Assembly (NCBI RefSeq): GCF_000008765.1
Contig: NC_001988.2
Location: 1 to 64,000, forward strand
Direction: 5' to 3'
From: Clostridium acetobutylicum ATCC 824
Lineage (GTDB): Bacteria; Bacillota; Clostridia; Clostridiales; Clostridiaceae
DNA length: 64,000 nucleotides
In this document: positions 18,798-27,516 of the stretch, one piece after another
Numbering within the stretch: the first letter of the stretch is position 1
Layout of the letters: the number at the start of each line of letters is the position of its first letter
Program-made: the position numbers and the translations under genes
The notes under the pieces: generated by a model
Told to the model about the DNA's origin: nothing
Database searches by the model: none
What the model saw: only the letters and a program-made list of their open reading frames with translations

Positions 18798-19016
18798 TTA
18801 TTTGTAATTAAGATGTAAAAGATTTTTTACTATAAAAGTTATTATATTTAAGGGATTTGGCACGGGAAGATTTAGAATATATAATAAAACTAAAACCAAG
18901 CTCATGAACATTAGTATTGAAAAAACAGTGAGATCCTTATAGTATTTATTTGTGATTAAAGCAGGAACTTCATAGAGAGCAACACCAATAAAAACAATTA
19001 TACTTAAAAGCACCAT
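18798..19016 (-). CDS. Small two-helix protein of the germination cluster (D-subunit-like), copy 2
   Basis: A 72-aa protein with two membrane segments (about 2-19 and 30-52). Tightly packed between the GerKC-type gene (19 bases away) and the second permease (6 bases). Ger operons in Bacillus and Clostridium often carry such a two-helix 'D' subunit that modulates the receptor. Assignment rests on position and topology. Confidence 0.65.
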   Translation of the reverse strand: MVLLSIIVFIGVALYEVPALITNKYYKDLTVFSILMFMSLVLVLLYILNLPVPNPLNIITFIVKNLLHLNYK

Positions 19017-19034
19017 AGCACATACCTCATTTTT

Positions 19035-20219
19035 TTATTTGGCCATAATAGGTTTACTAATTCTACCATTTCTTCTTAGTTTACAATTTACGTTTACTTC
19101 AATATTGAGATTTTTGAAGGTTTTGTTCCACTGAGGTTCTATCTTTTTAAAGTATTTTGGATGTCTTCTATATATAGCATCCCCAAAACCAAATATATCT
19201 GCATTTAAATCCCTTGATTTTAGAATTGCAGCTTCTATTTGCTTTTTAATAGTTTCTTCTTCTGCTTTTTCAATTACTTTAAAGTTATCAGGAGTTGCGA
19301 GATTTTCAGATGAATTTTGTTCTAATAAATTACCCTCCTGCTTTATGTTTATCTTCATAATTAGTTTGTTATCCTTAAGTTTAGCCGCAATCTTACCTTT
19401 TGAATGAATTGTTTCTACATCAATAGTTCCTTTATACCCTGGCAAATTTACAGGTACAACGCCAGTCTTTACTTTGTTAAGAGCCCAAAGTAAGCCTCTA
19501 GTTTGCTGGCTATCTAGAGTTCCTATCATTTTATCTTTTTTAAAAACAGCAGTACTTGTAAGACGTAAAGCTTTAGTTCCAGCACTGTTATTAGTTGATA
19601 TCTCAACTATTGGTATAATAGGGGCGCTTGTTTTACTCATTATTCTTTCTGTAAAGTCCTTAAGGTTTATTGCTGGTATTTCAGAAACCTCTTTTTGCTC
19701 ACTAATTAATTCTGCTAAATTTCTTCCTTGAGTATCTTCCATATTGGGAGGTACACTTAATATGTCTTTAACTTTAGATTTGGTTATTAAAAGCCATACC
19801 AATAGACGAGTTTCTCTATATCGCATAAAAAAATCCAGATATTTTGCTATACCACTTTTTGCAGCACTCTCTCCTAATACAATAACTTGGTTATGAGAAA
19901 AGAATAGCTGTCTATCTAATTTACGATTAAAGGTTTTTACTATTTTACCTAACCCATTTCCGGTTTCAGTTAAATTAAGAGTAACGTTATTTGCAGAAGG
20001 TGCACTTCCACCACTACTTATTGAACCGCTTTTATTACTGGATAACTTGGCTAGTTGAATGGTCATTTCCGTGTCATCACAGTTTTCTAGTTTATCGATT
20101 CCTACAGCAAGCACTATTGCTAGTTTATTTAGCTCCCTTGAATCTATACATGAGGTTAAATTTACAGCTATTAATATGCAGGAGATTATTTTGAGAAATT
20201 TTTTTCTACAACTTTTCAT
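19035..20219 (-). CDS. gerKC: Spore germination receptor lipoprotein subunit (GerKC/GerAC type)
   Basis: A 394-aa lipoprotein: signal peptide ending in the lipobox LTSC, then DSRELNKLAIVLAVGIDK, the standard start of GerAC proteins, and a C-terminal domain with IEPQWNKTFKNLNIEVNV. It is anchored to the outer face of the spore inner membrane and forms the receptor with the A and B subunits. It starts 24 bases after the GerKA-type gene. Symbol assigned by family; the exact ger set is not certain. Confidence 0.9.
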   Translation of the reverse strand: MKSCRKKFLKIISCILIAVNLTSCIDSRELNKLAIVLAVGIDKLENCDDTEMTIQLAKLSSNKSGSISSGGSAPSANNVTLNLTETGNGLGKIVKTFNRKLDRQLFFSHNQVIVLGESAAKSGIAKYLDFFMRYRETRLLVWLLITKSKVKDILSVPPNMEDTQGRNLAELISEQKEVSEIPAINLKDFTERIMSKTSAPIIPIVEISTNNSAGTKALRLTSTAVFKKDKMIGTLDSQQTRGLLWALNKVKTGVVPVNLPGYKGTIDVETIHSKGKIAAKLKDNKLIMKINIKQEGNLLEQNSSENLATPDNFKVIEKAEEETIKKQIEAAILKSRDLNADIFGFGDAIYRRHPKYFKKIEPQWNKTFKNLNIEVNVNCKLRRNGRISKPIMAK

Positions 20220-20243
20220 AAACTTTCACCTCGCAAAAAGTAT

Positions 20244-21845
20244 CTATTCCTTTGAGTTTCTATGGGAGGGTTTTACTGGTTTGTTTCCAGAATTACTTTT
20301 TCTTAGGTTATGCCAACCTATAGTTCTTGGTCTTGTAAACATACTCCACAAAGGAAATCTTAAAAATGAGTCCTTTAAGTCTCTTGCAGTAACTGGTGCT
20401 AATGGTGACAAGTATGGAGTGCCGAAGGATCTTAATGACACAAGATGAATCAATACAGCTAGGAGTCCAATTCCTATTCCATATATACCTAAAAGTGCTC
20501 CTAAAAAAAGCAATAATAGTCTCAAAATAGCTGTAACGTCTGTGTAAGAGGGAACAACAAAGCTTGCTATTGCAGTAAGAGCCACAACTATAACCATAAT
20601 ACCTCCAACTAGTCCTGCAGATACTACAGCTTCCCCTATAACCAAGGCACCTACAATACTAACCGCCTGACCTACGTTACGTGGAAGCCTTATACCAGCT
20701 TCCCTTAATATTTCAAAAACAATCATCATCATTAAGGCTTCTAAAAAAGCGGGAAATGGAACGCCTTCGTGGGCAGCTGCCATGGTAAATAGCAGTGTTG
20801 TCGGAATTAGTTCCTGATGAAAAGTGGATAGAGCAACGTAGGTTACTGGAAGTAATATACTTATTGAAAAGGAAACAAATCTTAAAATTCTTATGAAGCT
20901 TGCATAATATGGTCTAGAGTAGTAGTCTTCAGAGCTTTGAAAACCTTCTATAAAAAGCATAGGAACTGTTAGAGCAAAAGGAGTTCCATCAACTAAAATT
21001 GCAGCTCGCCCTTCAAGTATCTTTGCAGCTACTATGTCTGGCTTTTCTGAGTTACCTATTGTTGGGAAAATAGAAAAGGATTCATCTTCTATATATTGTT
21101 CAATATATCCAGACTCTAGTATGCTGTCTGTATCAATTTTATCTAATCTAGTGCGAATTTCTTCAATAAGTTTTGGATTTACAACATTTTTTAAATAAAC
21201 TAAACATATATCAGTATCTGTTTGTTTACCTATTTTCATATTTTCAAAAGTAAGGTTTGGATTTTTAATTTTACGTCTTAGTAGTGACATATTTGAATTA
21301 AGATTTTCAGAGAACCCTTCTCTCGGTCCCCTAATCACAACATCTGTTTTTGGCTCTTCTATTGCTCTTGAAGGCCAACCCTGAGTATCTACTATTAGAG
21401 CTTTATTTGATCCATCTAAAAGAAATATAGTATTTCCAGAAAGGCAAGTAGAAACTAAATTATTTATGTCATCACTTTCCTTTACATCACCAACTGAAAT
21501 CAGTCCATCTTTTACTACTTTTAGGATTCCGCTTGATAAGTCTGGTTCCAAAGATTTTATTCTATCATCATACATAAAGGGCTTCATTATGGTTTGGTTT
21601 ATAATTTTCTTTTCTGTAAGTCCTTTAAAAAAAATCAAAGCTGCCTTTATTTGCATTTTTGAACCAAAGGAGAACTCTCTATAAATTGTATCACTGCTAG
21701 TTCCAATAATGCCTTTAAGAGTATTTAAATTTTTCGTAAGACTTGATGAAAGTTTAAGTTCTTTTTTAGAATTTTGATTACTTTCATAATTAGTTGGAGG
21801 TTTATGTTTTATGAATTTTAATTTTTTGTTTAAGTAACTAAGCAA
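20244..21845 (-). CDS. gerKA: Spore germination receptor subunit (GerKA/GerAA type)
   Basis: A 533-aa protein with a soluble N-terminal half (about 1-290; DVVIRGPREGFSENLNSN is the conserved GerA block) and five or so membrane spans after residue 300. The hallmark RPYYASFIRILRFVSF precedes the first span, and the C-terminus PLAPVTARDLKDSFLRFP is typical. Works as the germinant receptor A subunit. Cotranscribed with the surrounding ger genes on the minus strand. Confidence 0.93.
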   Translation of the reverse strand: MLSYLNKKLKFIKHKPPTNYESNQNSKKELKLSSSLTKNLNTLKGIIGTSSDTIYREFSFGSKMQIKAALIFFKGLTEKKIINQTIMKPFMYDDRIKSLEPDLSSGILKVVKDGLISVGDVKESDDINNLVSTCLSGNTIFLLDGSNKALIVDTQGWPSRAIEEPKTDVVIRGPREGFSENLNSNMSLLRRKIKNPNLTFENMKIGKQTDTDICLVYLKNVVNPKLIEEIRTRLDKIDTDSILESGYIEQYIEDESFSIFPTIGNSEKPDIVAAKILEGRAAILVDGTPFALTVPMLFIEGFQSSEDYYSRPYYASFIRILRFVSFSISILLPVTYVALSTFHQELIPTTLLFTMAAAHEGVPFPAFLEALMMMIVFEILREAGIRLPRNVGQAVSIVGALVIGEAVVSAGLVGGIMVIVVALTAIASFVVPSYTDVTAILRLLLLFLGALLGIYGIGIGLLAVLIHLVSLRSFGTPYLSPLAPVTARDLKDSFLRFPLWSMFTRPRTIGWHNLRKSNSGNKPVKPSHRNSKE

Positions 21846-21875
21846 CTGTATTTCACCAGCCCTTCTTTTTAAATC

Positions 21876-22091
21876 TTAATTTTGTTTTTTATTTTTATCT
21901 GAATTTTTTTTTACGATTTCTTTAAATTCTGGATTATCATATTTAACTTTAAAAATATATAAAACAAGCTCCCAAATAAAAACTAGAAATAGAATCAAAG
22001 AATAAGTCCAAGTTGTTATAACCATTAGTATGGGGTAAAAGCCGCGTCCTTTTACAAGAGTTTTAAAAGTATTCATTAGGTGTACAAACAT
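21876..22091 (-). CDS. Small membrane protein of the germination cluster, copy 1
   Basis: A 71-aa protein: one strong hydrophobic stretch (about 18-48) and a lysine-rich tail (KKNSDKNKKQ). GGAGG lies 10 bases before the ATG. It precedes the GerKA-type gene by 30 bases. Like the 72-aa ORF downstream it may be a germination receptor accessory subunit; no strong family match by eye. Confidence 0.6.
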   Translation of the reverse strand: MFVHLMNTFKTLVKGRGFYPILMVITTWTYSLILFLVFIWELVLYIFKVKYDNPEFKEIVKKNSDKNKKQN

Positions 22092-22282
22092 TTAAAAAAC
22101 CTCCTAAAAATATAATAATTACACCTATAAAAAAGTATTATAGGAATTAAGATGTTCGAGCCAAAACCTCTAAACCAATTGTTAATACAATTCTTTGTAG
22201 GTAGTTATTAAATATTTGCTATAGTTTAACCATAAATTTAAAAGGTTATTCTTTAGTTCTCTGGCTGGCTGCTTCCCCCTTA

Positions 22283-23368
22283 TTATAGTTCAGCTCTTTT
22301 CTTTTTTAATATGTAGATAAGTAGAAGTAATTGAGGATATATAAGGGCGAATGGGAGACCATAGTATCTTGCATCAAAAGGAAACATCCACTGATGATAT
22401 GCAAAACTGGGTTCAAAATAAATAGAAAAATACATCATAAATATTCCTGTAAGTATCAACACTAGTTGGCTTTTCTTTATACTAAATACTGAGTTTATAA
22501 TTATAGCAATTCCATTTAAATACAGAGTCATTTTAAAAAAACCACCTAGGAATATAATGATTACACCTATAACATCTAAATGTGTTATTATATCACCTAT
22601 ATTAATTAATCTTAAAGTTTCTACTAATGGAATGGTCGCAATAGAAGTATATTTTGCTCCTAATGTACAGATATTGATCATAGTTGTAAAACAAAGAAGA
22701 ATGCCGGATAAAATGACTGCTTTAAAGGAAGCCTTTTTTATAGTATTTATGTCATTTACATAATGCCAATACATTAAAAATACATAGATTTCTCCAAAAG
22801 GAAACCAAACTACACCTGGTAGCGATTTAAGTATTGGTTTTAAGCCGTCACCCAAAATAGGAGTTAAGTTTTTAAAATGGACCTCACCGGATATAGAAAT
22901 TAAGGCAAATAATATAATTAAAAAAAATATAATTGTAGGGAAAATAAATTCAGTAGTGCGTGCGAATACCTCAAAGCCTTTAACGGATACATATAAACTA
23001 AGTCCTATAAAGAAAAACAATATAATCCATAAAGGGGTATGAGGTATAACAGTCATTGCTATAAGTTCTATAAATTCTCTTAAGTTACGGCCACAGCCCC
23101 AAATAAAGCCCATGGCATACAATATGCAAAGAGGTAATCCTAGAGGTTTTCCTAGTATATTTGTAAATATTTCAACGAGACCTTTAGTTGGAAATGCTTT
23201 TTGAAGTTCTAAATAGCTCCATAATATAAAAAGACCTATTAGTAGAGCTAGGAGTACTACAATCCATGCATTTTGTTCAGCTTCAATACCTAAAGCAAAA
23301 ATAGGTGTACTTCCTACTTCAAATACAAATATTAAAGTAAAGAGTTGATGCTTGCTTAAACGTATCAT
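22283..23368 (-). CDS. Spore germination receptor permease subunit (GerKB/GerAB type), copy 1
   Basis: A 361-aa protein with about ten membrane spans, paralogue of the permease at 17674. Shared features: start LSKHQLFTLIFVFEVGST, GVVWFPFGEIYVFLMYW, and a C-terminal IYPQLLLLIYILKKK. It is the first ger gene on the minus strand and is separated from the next by a 191-base gap, so it may have its own transcript. Two B-type genes with one A and one C suggest alternative receptor pairings (inference). Confidence 0.87.
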   Translation of the reverse strand: MIRLSKHQLFTLIFVFEVGSTPIFALGIEAEQNAWIVVLLALLIGLFILWSYLELQKAFPTKGLVEIFTNILGKPLGLPLCILYAMGFIWGCGRNLREFIELIAMTVIPHTPLWIILFFFIGLSLYVSVKGFEVFARTTEFIFPTIIFFLIILFALISISGEVHFKNLTPILGDGLKPILKSLPGVVWFPFGEIYVFLMYWHYVNDINTIKKASFKAVILSGILLCFTTMINICTLGAKYTSIATIPLVETLRLINIGDIITHLDVIGVIIIFLGGFFKMTLYLNGIAIIINSVFSIKKSQLVLILTGIFMMYFSIYFEPSFAYHQWMFPFDARYYGLPFALIYPQLLLLIYILKKKRAEL

Positions 23369-23498
23369 AATGTAACCCTCTTTGTGTGGTGTAAAATTTT
23401 AATATTGAGTATATTATAACCAGTAAATTTTAAAATTATTATTTATTAGGAGTTTAGAGTTTTTAAAAGAAATTTTGGCATAATTTTAGAAGGGCAAT

Positions 23499-23981
23499 TT
23501 AAGTATGCCCTTCTTTTTTTAGTAGTTTAAAGAACCAAAGGTTATAAGTTCTTGAAATAAAAAAAGTTATAAAAAGAGTAATCCAGGTTTCGTACCAAGT
23601 CCAATGTACGTATTTAAGTATGTTTGTATATCTTTCAACAAATACTTCAGCAATTGTTATGTAGGTGCAAAAGTAGAAGTAGTACATAAACTTTTGAAAG
23701 CGGCTTTTCTTTTCTGGATAGTTGGTTATAAAAAGTGCACAAATTGATGGATATATAAAATATTCAAATGAGAAACTTGTTTTATTTGCATTGGGAAAAA
23801 ACCTAACGGGGTAAACTATTAATCCTAATTGTGATACGACTAAACCTGATACCCAGGTTATACTTAGCTTAAATAAAAAAGCTACTTGAGCTTCGCAAAG
23901 TTTATTTCTTGGAATAAATTTAAATAGTAGAATTATAGTTATGATCCAACCCATTAAGATAAGTATATAATCTATATTCAT
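23499..23981 (-). CDS. CBO0543-like integral membrane protein
   Basis: A 160-aa protein with four to five membrane spans. The motif YPVRFFPNANKTSFSFEYF in the middle and VHWTWYETWITLFITF near the end fit the CBO0543 family of Bacillus/Clostridium (function unknown; often near sporulation or germination genes). It lies just upstream of the ger cluster on the same strand, with a 130-base gap. Related proteins occur at 41127-41650 and 41674-42222. Confidence 0.75.
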   Translation of the reverse strand: MNIDYILILMGWIITIILLFKFIPRNKLCEAQVAFLFKLSITWVSGLVVSQLGLIVYPVRFFPNANKTSFSFEYFIYPSICALFITNYPEKKSRFQKFMYYFYFCTYITIAEVFVERYTNILKYVHWTWYETWITLFITFFISRTYNLWFFKLLKKEGHT

Positions 23982-24307
23982 AAAATTAACTCCCTATTAT
24001 GTAAGATTCAGTATATACAAACGCATTTAAATACTTTTAATAGGTTAGCTAATTATTTTTTAATTATACAAAGATATAGTAAGATTAAGTATTAACATAT
24101 TATATTTATTGTTGTAACATTATTGTCACATAAAAAGAGTAATATATTAACGTAGTAATTGTTTTAAATAAAAATCAGCCCTTTAGGTTTTCTTTAGGCT
24201 GATTTTTTTAGTTAACAAAGTATATAAAATTTAATATGTAAAAATTGGCTTAAGTAACATGAGAATTTTAGCATAGATAATTTAGAAATGTTGGCGCTGT
24301 TAATGGG
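23982..24307. other. Intergenic region
   Basis: About 325 bases holding the marR terminator (24170-24207). Nothing else recognised. Confidence 0.5.
24170..24209 (-). terminator. Terminator of the marR gene
   Basis: 11-bp stem AAAAATCAGCC/GGCTGATTTTT (24170-24180 with 24197-24207), T-rich on both strands. On the minus strand it follows the marR gene. Confidence 0.8.
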
Positions 24308-24769
24308 CTATTTTTTTTTGTTCCAAGCAGCATAACCTAAACGTTTTAATGATAATTGCCGCATAATTTCAAGCCATGATTTTTCATCGCCATTATGGAA
24401 TTGTGAAAAAATGGATAATAAGTGTTCGCGCTGTATGTTGCTGATTTCTTTTTCTAACCTTTCACCTTCATTTGTTAAAAAAATTTCTTTGATCCTGCGA
24501 TCATAATCAGATTCTTTACTAAAAATCAAGCCTTTATTAATTAGTATGTGCATCGGTTTATGCAGCGCTTGCTTACTTATTTCTAACAACTTTAACAGTT
24601 CATTTACACTAAGTCCTGGAAATCTAGCTACAAAAAATAAAATACGGTGATGTATACGCTGTATTCCATACTTTTTAATAATCAAATCTGGTTCTTCTGT
24701 AAATGTTTTATATGCAAAAGAAAAAAGCACTAATGCCTCATTCAGTTGCTGTTCTTTTTCTTTATTCAT
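24308..24769 (-). CDS. MarR-family regulator divergent from pdc
   Basis: A 153-aa winged-helix regulator: LLKLLEISKQALHKPMHIL is the recognition helix region and SKESDYDRRIKEIFLTNEG the wing. It is transcribed away from pdc and the two promoters share a palindrome, so it most likely represses pdc and itself (inference). Its arginine codons are largely CGN (CGT, CGC, CGG), unlike the AGA/AGG of most genes here, and pdc shares that habit, suggesting the pair arrived together. Confidence 0.88.
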   Translation of the reverse strand: MNKEKEQQLNEALVLFSFAYKTFTEEPDLIIKKYGIQRIHHRILFFVARFPGLSVNELLKLLEISKQALHKPMHILINKGLIFSKESDYDRRIKEIFLTNEGERLEKEISNIQREHLLSIFSQFHNGDEKSWLEIMRQLSLKRLGYAAWNKKK

Positions 24770-24865
24770 AGTAAAATTCCTGCCTTCTCTTTTTTAAATA
24801 ACGCACCATATGATAAAAATTTAGTTTATCGGTATCTTTTTATATTACAAGTTTACATCCTAAAA

Positions 24866-24933
24866 AGTCAATGTACTTGACTAAAAATGGGACTTGTTAT
24901 ATCATAATAATTAGGTCAACTTAGTTGACCTAA
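24866..24933. promoter_or_regulatory. Shared marR/pdc operator-promoter
   Basis: Two palindromes. The first, AGTCAA-TGTAC-TTGACT (24866-24882), supplies a TTGACT -35 to each strand: + with TATCAT or CATAAT near 24900-24908, - with TAATAT 18 bases away. The second is a perfect 11-base-arm palindrome, TTAGGTCAACT / AGTTGACCTAA (24911-24921 and 24923-24933), placed at the pdc start site. Both contain the core GTCAA/TTGAC. Confidence 0.7.
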
Positions 24934-24953
24934 TTAAGGTGGAGGTGACAATT

Positions 24954-26618
24954 TTGAAGAGTGAATACACAATTGGAAGATATTTGTTAGACCGTTTATC
25001 AGAGTTGGGTATTCGGCATATCTTTGGTGTACCTGGAGATTACAATCTATCCTTTTTAGACTATATAATGGAGTACAAAGGGATAGATTGGGTTGGAAAT
25101 TGCAATGAATTGAATGCTGGGTATGCTGCTGATGGATATGCAAGAATAAATGGAATTGGAGCCATACTTACAACATTTGGTGTTGGAGAATTAAGTGCCA
25201 TTAACGCAATTGCTGGGGCATACGCTGAGCAAGTTCCAGTTGTTAAAATTACAGGTATCCCCACAGCAAAAGTTAGGGACAATGGATTATATGTACACCA
25301 CACATTAGGTGACGGAAGGTTTGATCACTTTTTTGAAATGTTTAGAGAAGTAACAGTTGCTGAGGCATTACTAAGCGAAGAAAATGCAGCACAAGAAATT
25401 GATCGTGTTCTTATTTCATGCTGGAGACAAAAACGTCCTGTTCTTATAAATTTACCGATTGATGTATATGATAAACCAATTAACAAACCATTAAAGCCAT
25501 TACTCGATTATACTATTTCAAGTAACAAAGAGGCTGCATGTGAATTTGTTACAGAAATAGTACCTATAATAAATAGGGCAAAAAAGCCTGTTATTCTTGC
25601 AGATTATGGAGTATATCGTTACCAAGTTCAACATGTGCTTAAAAACTTGGCCGAAAAAACCGGATTTCCTGTGGCTACACTAAGTATGGGAAAAGGTGTT
25701 TTCAATGAAGCACACCCTCAATTTATTGGTGTTTATAATGGTGATGTAAGTTCTCCTTATTTAAGGCAGCGAGTTGATGAAGCAGACTGCATTATTAGCG
25801 TTGGTGTAAAATTGACGGATTCAACCACAGGGGGATTTTCTCATGGATTTTCTAAAAGGAATGTAATTCACATTGATCCTTTTTCAATAAAGGCAAAAGG
25901 TAAAAAATATGCACCTATTACGATGAAAGATGCTTTAACAGAATTAACAAGTAAAATTGAGCATAGAAACTTTGAGGATTTAGATATAAAGCCTTACAAA
26001 TCAGATAATCAAAAGTATTTTGCAAAAGAGAAGCCAATTACACAAAAACGTTTTTTTGAGCGTATTGCTCACTTTATAAAAGAAAAAGATGTATTATTAG
26101 CAGAACAGGGTACATGCTTTTTTGGTGCGTCAACCATACAACTACCCAAAGATGCAACTTTTATTGGTCAACCTTTATGGGGATCTATTGGATACACACT
26201 TCCTGCTTTATTAGGTTCACAATTAGCTGATCAAAAAAGGCGTAATATTCTTTTAATTGGGGATGGTGCATTTCAAATGACAGCACAAGAAATTTCAACA
26301 ATGCTTCGTTTACAAATCAAACCTATTATTTTTTTAATTAATAACGATGGTTATACAATTGAACGTGCTATTCATGGTAGAGAACAAGTATATAACAATA
26401 TTCAAATGTGGCGATATCATAATGTTCCAAAGGTTTTAGGTCCTAAAGAATGCAGCTTAACCTTTAAAGTACAAAGTGAAACTGAACTTGAAAAGGCTCT
26501 TTTAGTGGCAGATAAGGATTGTGAACATTTGATTTTTATAGAAGTTGTTATGGATCGTTATGATAAACCCGAGCCTTTAGAACGTCTTTCGAAACGTTTT
26601 GCAAATCAAAATAATTAG
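24954..26618 (+). CDS. pdc: Pyruvate decarboxylase (TPP-dependent)
   Basis: A 554-aa enzyme converting pyruvate to acetaldehyde and CO2, the family's usual length. Visible: catalytic Glu in CNELNAGYAADGYAR (E52), HHTLGDGRFDHF with the paired active-site histidines, and the TPP/Mg motif GDGAFQ...NNDGY near 440-470. The start is a TTG at 24954, seven bases after GGAGGT; a GTG at 24939 would sit in the RBS. Roughly half its arginine codons are CGN by eye, unlike its neighbours, a sign of transfer. Pdc is rare in clostridia; the C. acetobutylicum plasmid gene is the one I recall. With AdhE2 or the Fe-ADH it would give ethanol. Confidence 0.95.
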   Translation: MKSEYTIGRYLLDRLSELGIRHIFGVPGDYNLSFLDYIMEYKGIDWVGNCNELNAGYAADGYARINGIGAILTTFGVGELSAINAIAGAYAEQVPVVKITGIPTAKVRDNGLYVHHTLGDGRFDHFFEMFREVTVAEALLSEENAAQEIDRVLISCWRQKRPVLINLPIDVYDKPINKPLKPLLDYTISSNKEAACEFVTEIVPIINRAKKPVILADYGVYRYQVQHVLKNLAEKTGFPVATLSMGKGVFNEAHPQFIGVYNGDVSSPYLRQRVDEADCIISVGVKLTDSTTGGFSHGFSKRNVIHIDPFSIKAKGKKYAPITMKDALTELTSKIEHRNFEDLDIKPYKSDNQKYFAKEKPITQKRFFERIAHFIKEKDVLLAEQGTCFFGASTIQLPKDATFIGQPLWGSIGYTLPALLGSQLADQKRRNILLIGDGAFQMTAQEISTMLRLQIKPIIFLINNDGYTIERAIHGREQVYNNIQMWRYHNVPKVLGPKECSLTFKVQSETELEKALLVADKDCEHLIFIEVVMDRYDKPEPLERLSKRFANQNN

Positions 26619-26781
26619 TTCAAAATATAGCATTTTAAATAGTAATCTTAAGCGTGCATTATAGAATTGAAAATAAAAATTCAGAATATTCTTACTGAAT
26701 CTATCTATAGCCTATTATATTTTTTAATTAAACTACGATTATCTATATTAGTAGTTAAATGGAATTTATGGAGGCGAAAGT

Positions 26782-27360
26782 ATGGGTATAAAGTCAGTAA
26801 GTCCAATAAAAGCATGTAATAAGGCTTTTTATTCTAAGGATGAAAAGAATTCAAAAGATAGCTTCTATAACAAACTAAAGAAAACTATAAATACTAATGA
26901 AGATGAAAATATATTGGAGGAGATAAATAGCGAGCCTACTGAGGATAAGGAAGAAGATCTTTTGTTATATCGGGTTTTAAAAAAGGATGGTTTTAAGCTT
27001 AAAGGCCATTCATTTAGCTGGGTAAGAGAAAATTGTAATTTAGTAATCTTTCCTCCTATTACAGCTCCAGGACACTTAAGAAAACAATTTAAAGACTATA
27101 TTAGTACTTTGAATTTAAAAGATAAAGAAAAAAATGATATTGGCTTTTCAATAGTTGCACAGTATGCACTCTATATTAAAGAAAATCCTAAGGAAACTAT
27201 GAAAGCCTATAGTAATGAGGCTATGAGTAAATTGATTTTAAATCTACTGGAGTATAATGAAAAATACAAAAAAAGGACTGATAAACTTTCTATTATAAGA
27301 TATGAAAATACAAGGCTTGTATTAAATAGGCTTCTTGATTATATTAATACTAAGCATTAG
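26782..27360 (+). CDS. Hypothetical 192-aa protein
   Basis: A soluble, charged protein starting MGIKSVSPIKACNKAF, with an acidic stretch near 45-65 (NTNEDENILEEINSE). GGAGGCGAAAG lies before the ATG. No family recognised. Its last 11 codons form the left arm of a 38-base inverted repeat, so the coding end and the repeat evolved together. A low-complexity N-terminus and a folded C-terminal half are likely. Function unknown. Confidence 0.65.
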   Translation: MGIKSVSPIKACNKAFYSKDEKNSKDSFYNKLKKTINTNEDENILEEINSEPTEDKEEDLLLYRVLKKDGFKLKGHSFSWVRENCNLVIFPPITAPGHLRKQFKDYISTLNLKDKEKNDIGFSIVAQYALYIKENPKETMKAYSNEAMSKLILNLLEYNEKYKKRTDKLSIIRYENTRLVLNRLLDYINTKH

Positions 27361-27414
27361 GGTTAGAATTTAATATTAACCCTAATACATAATATTAGCA
27401 TAATCAAGAAGCTT
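27328..27414. repeat. Large hairpin, TTAGGG/CCCTAA family copy 4
   Basis: Arms of 38 bases (27328-27365 and 27377-27414) with a few mismatches around an 11-base AT loop. Inner ends ATTAGGGTTA and TAACCCTAAT; outer ends GGCTTCTTGATTAT and ATAATCAAGAAGC. The left arm lies in the C-terminal codons of the preceding gene. Followed by TTTTATATTTATT, so it may also terminate transcription. Confidence 0.8.
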
Positions 27415-27516
27415 TTATATTTATTAAAAAAGGAACAAGGTAAGTCCCAAAATAAAGTATAAATAAAATTAATTTACTAATAATATTTTTATACTAACAT
27501 TTTGGAGGAAGCATTT

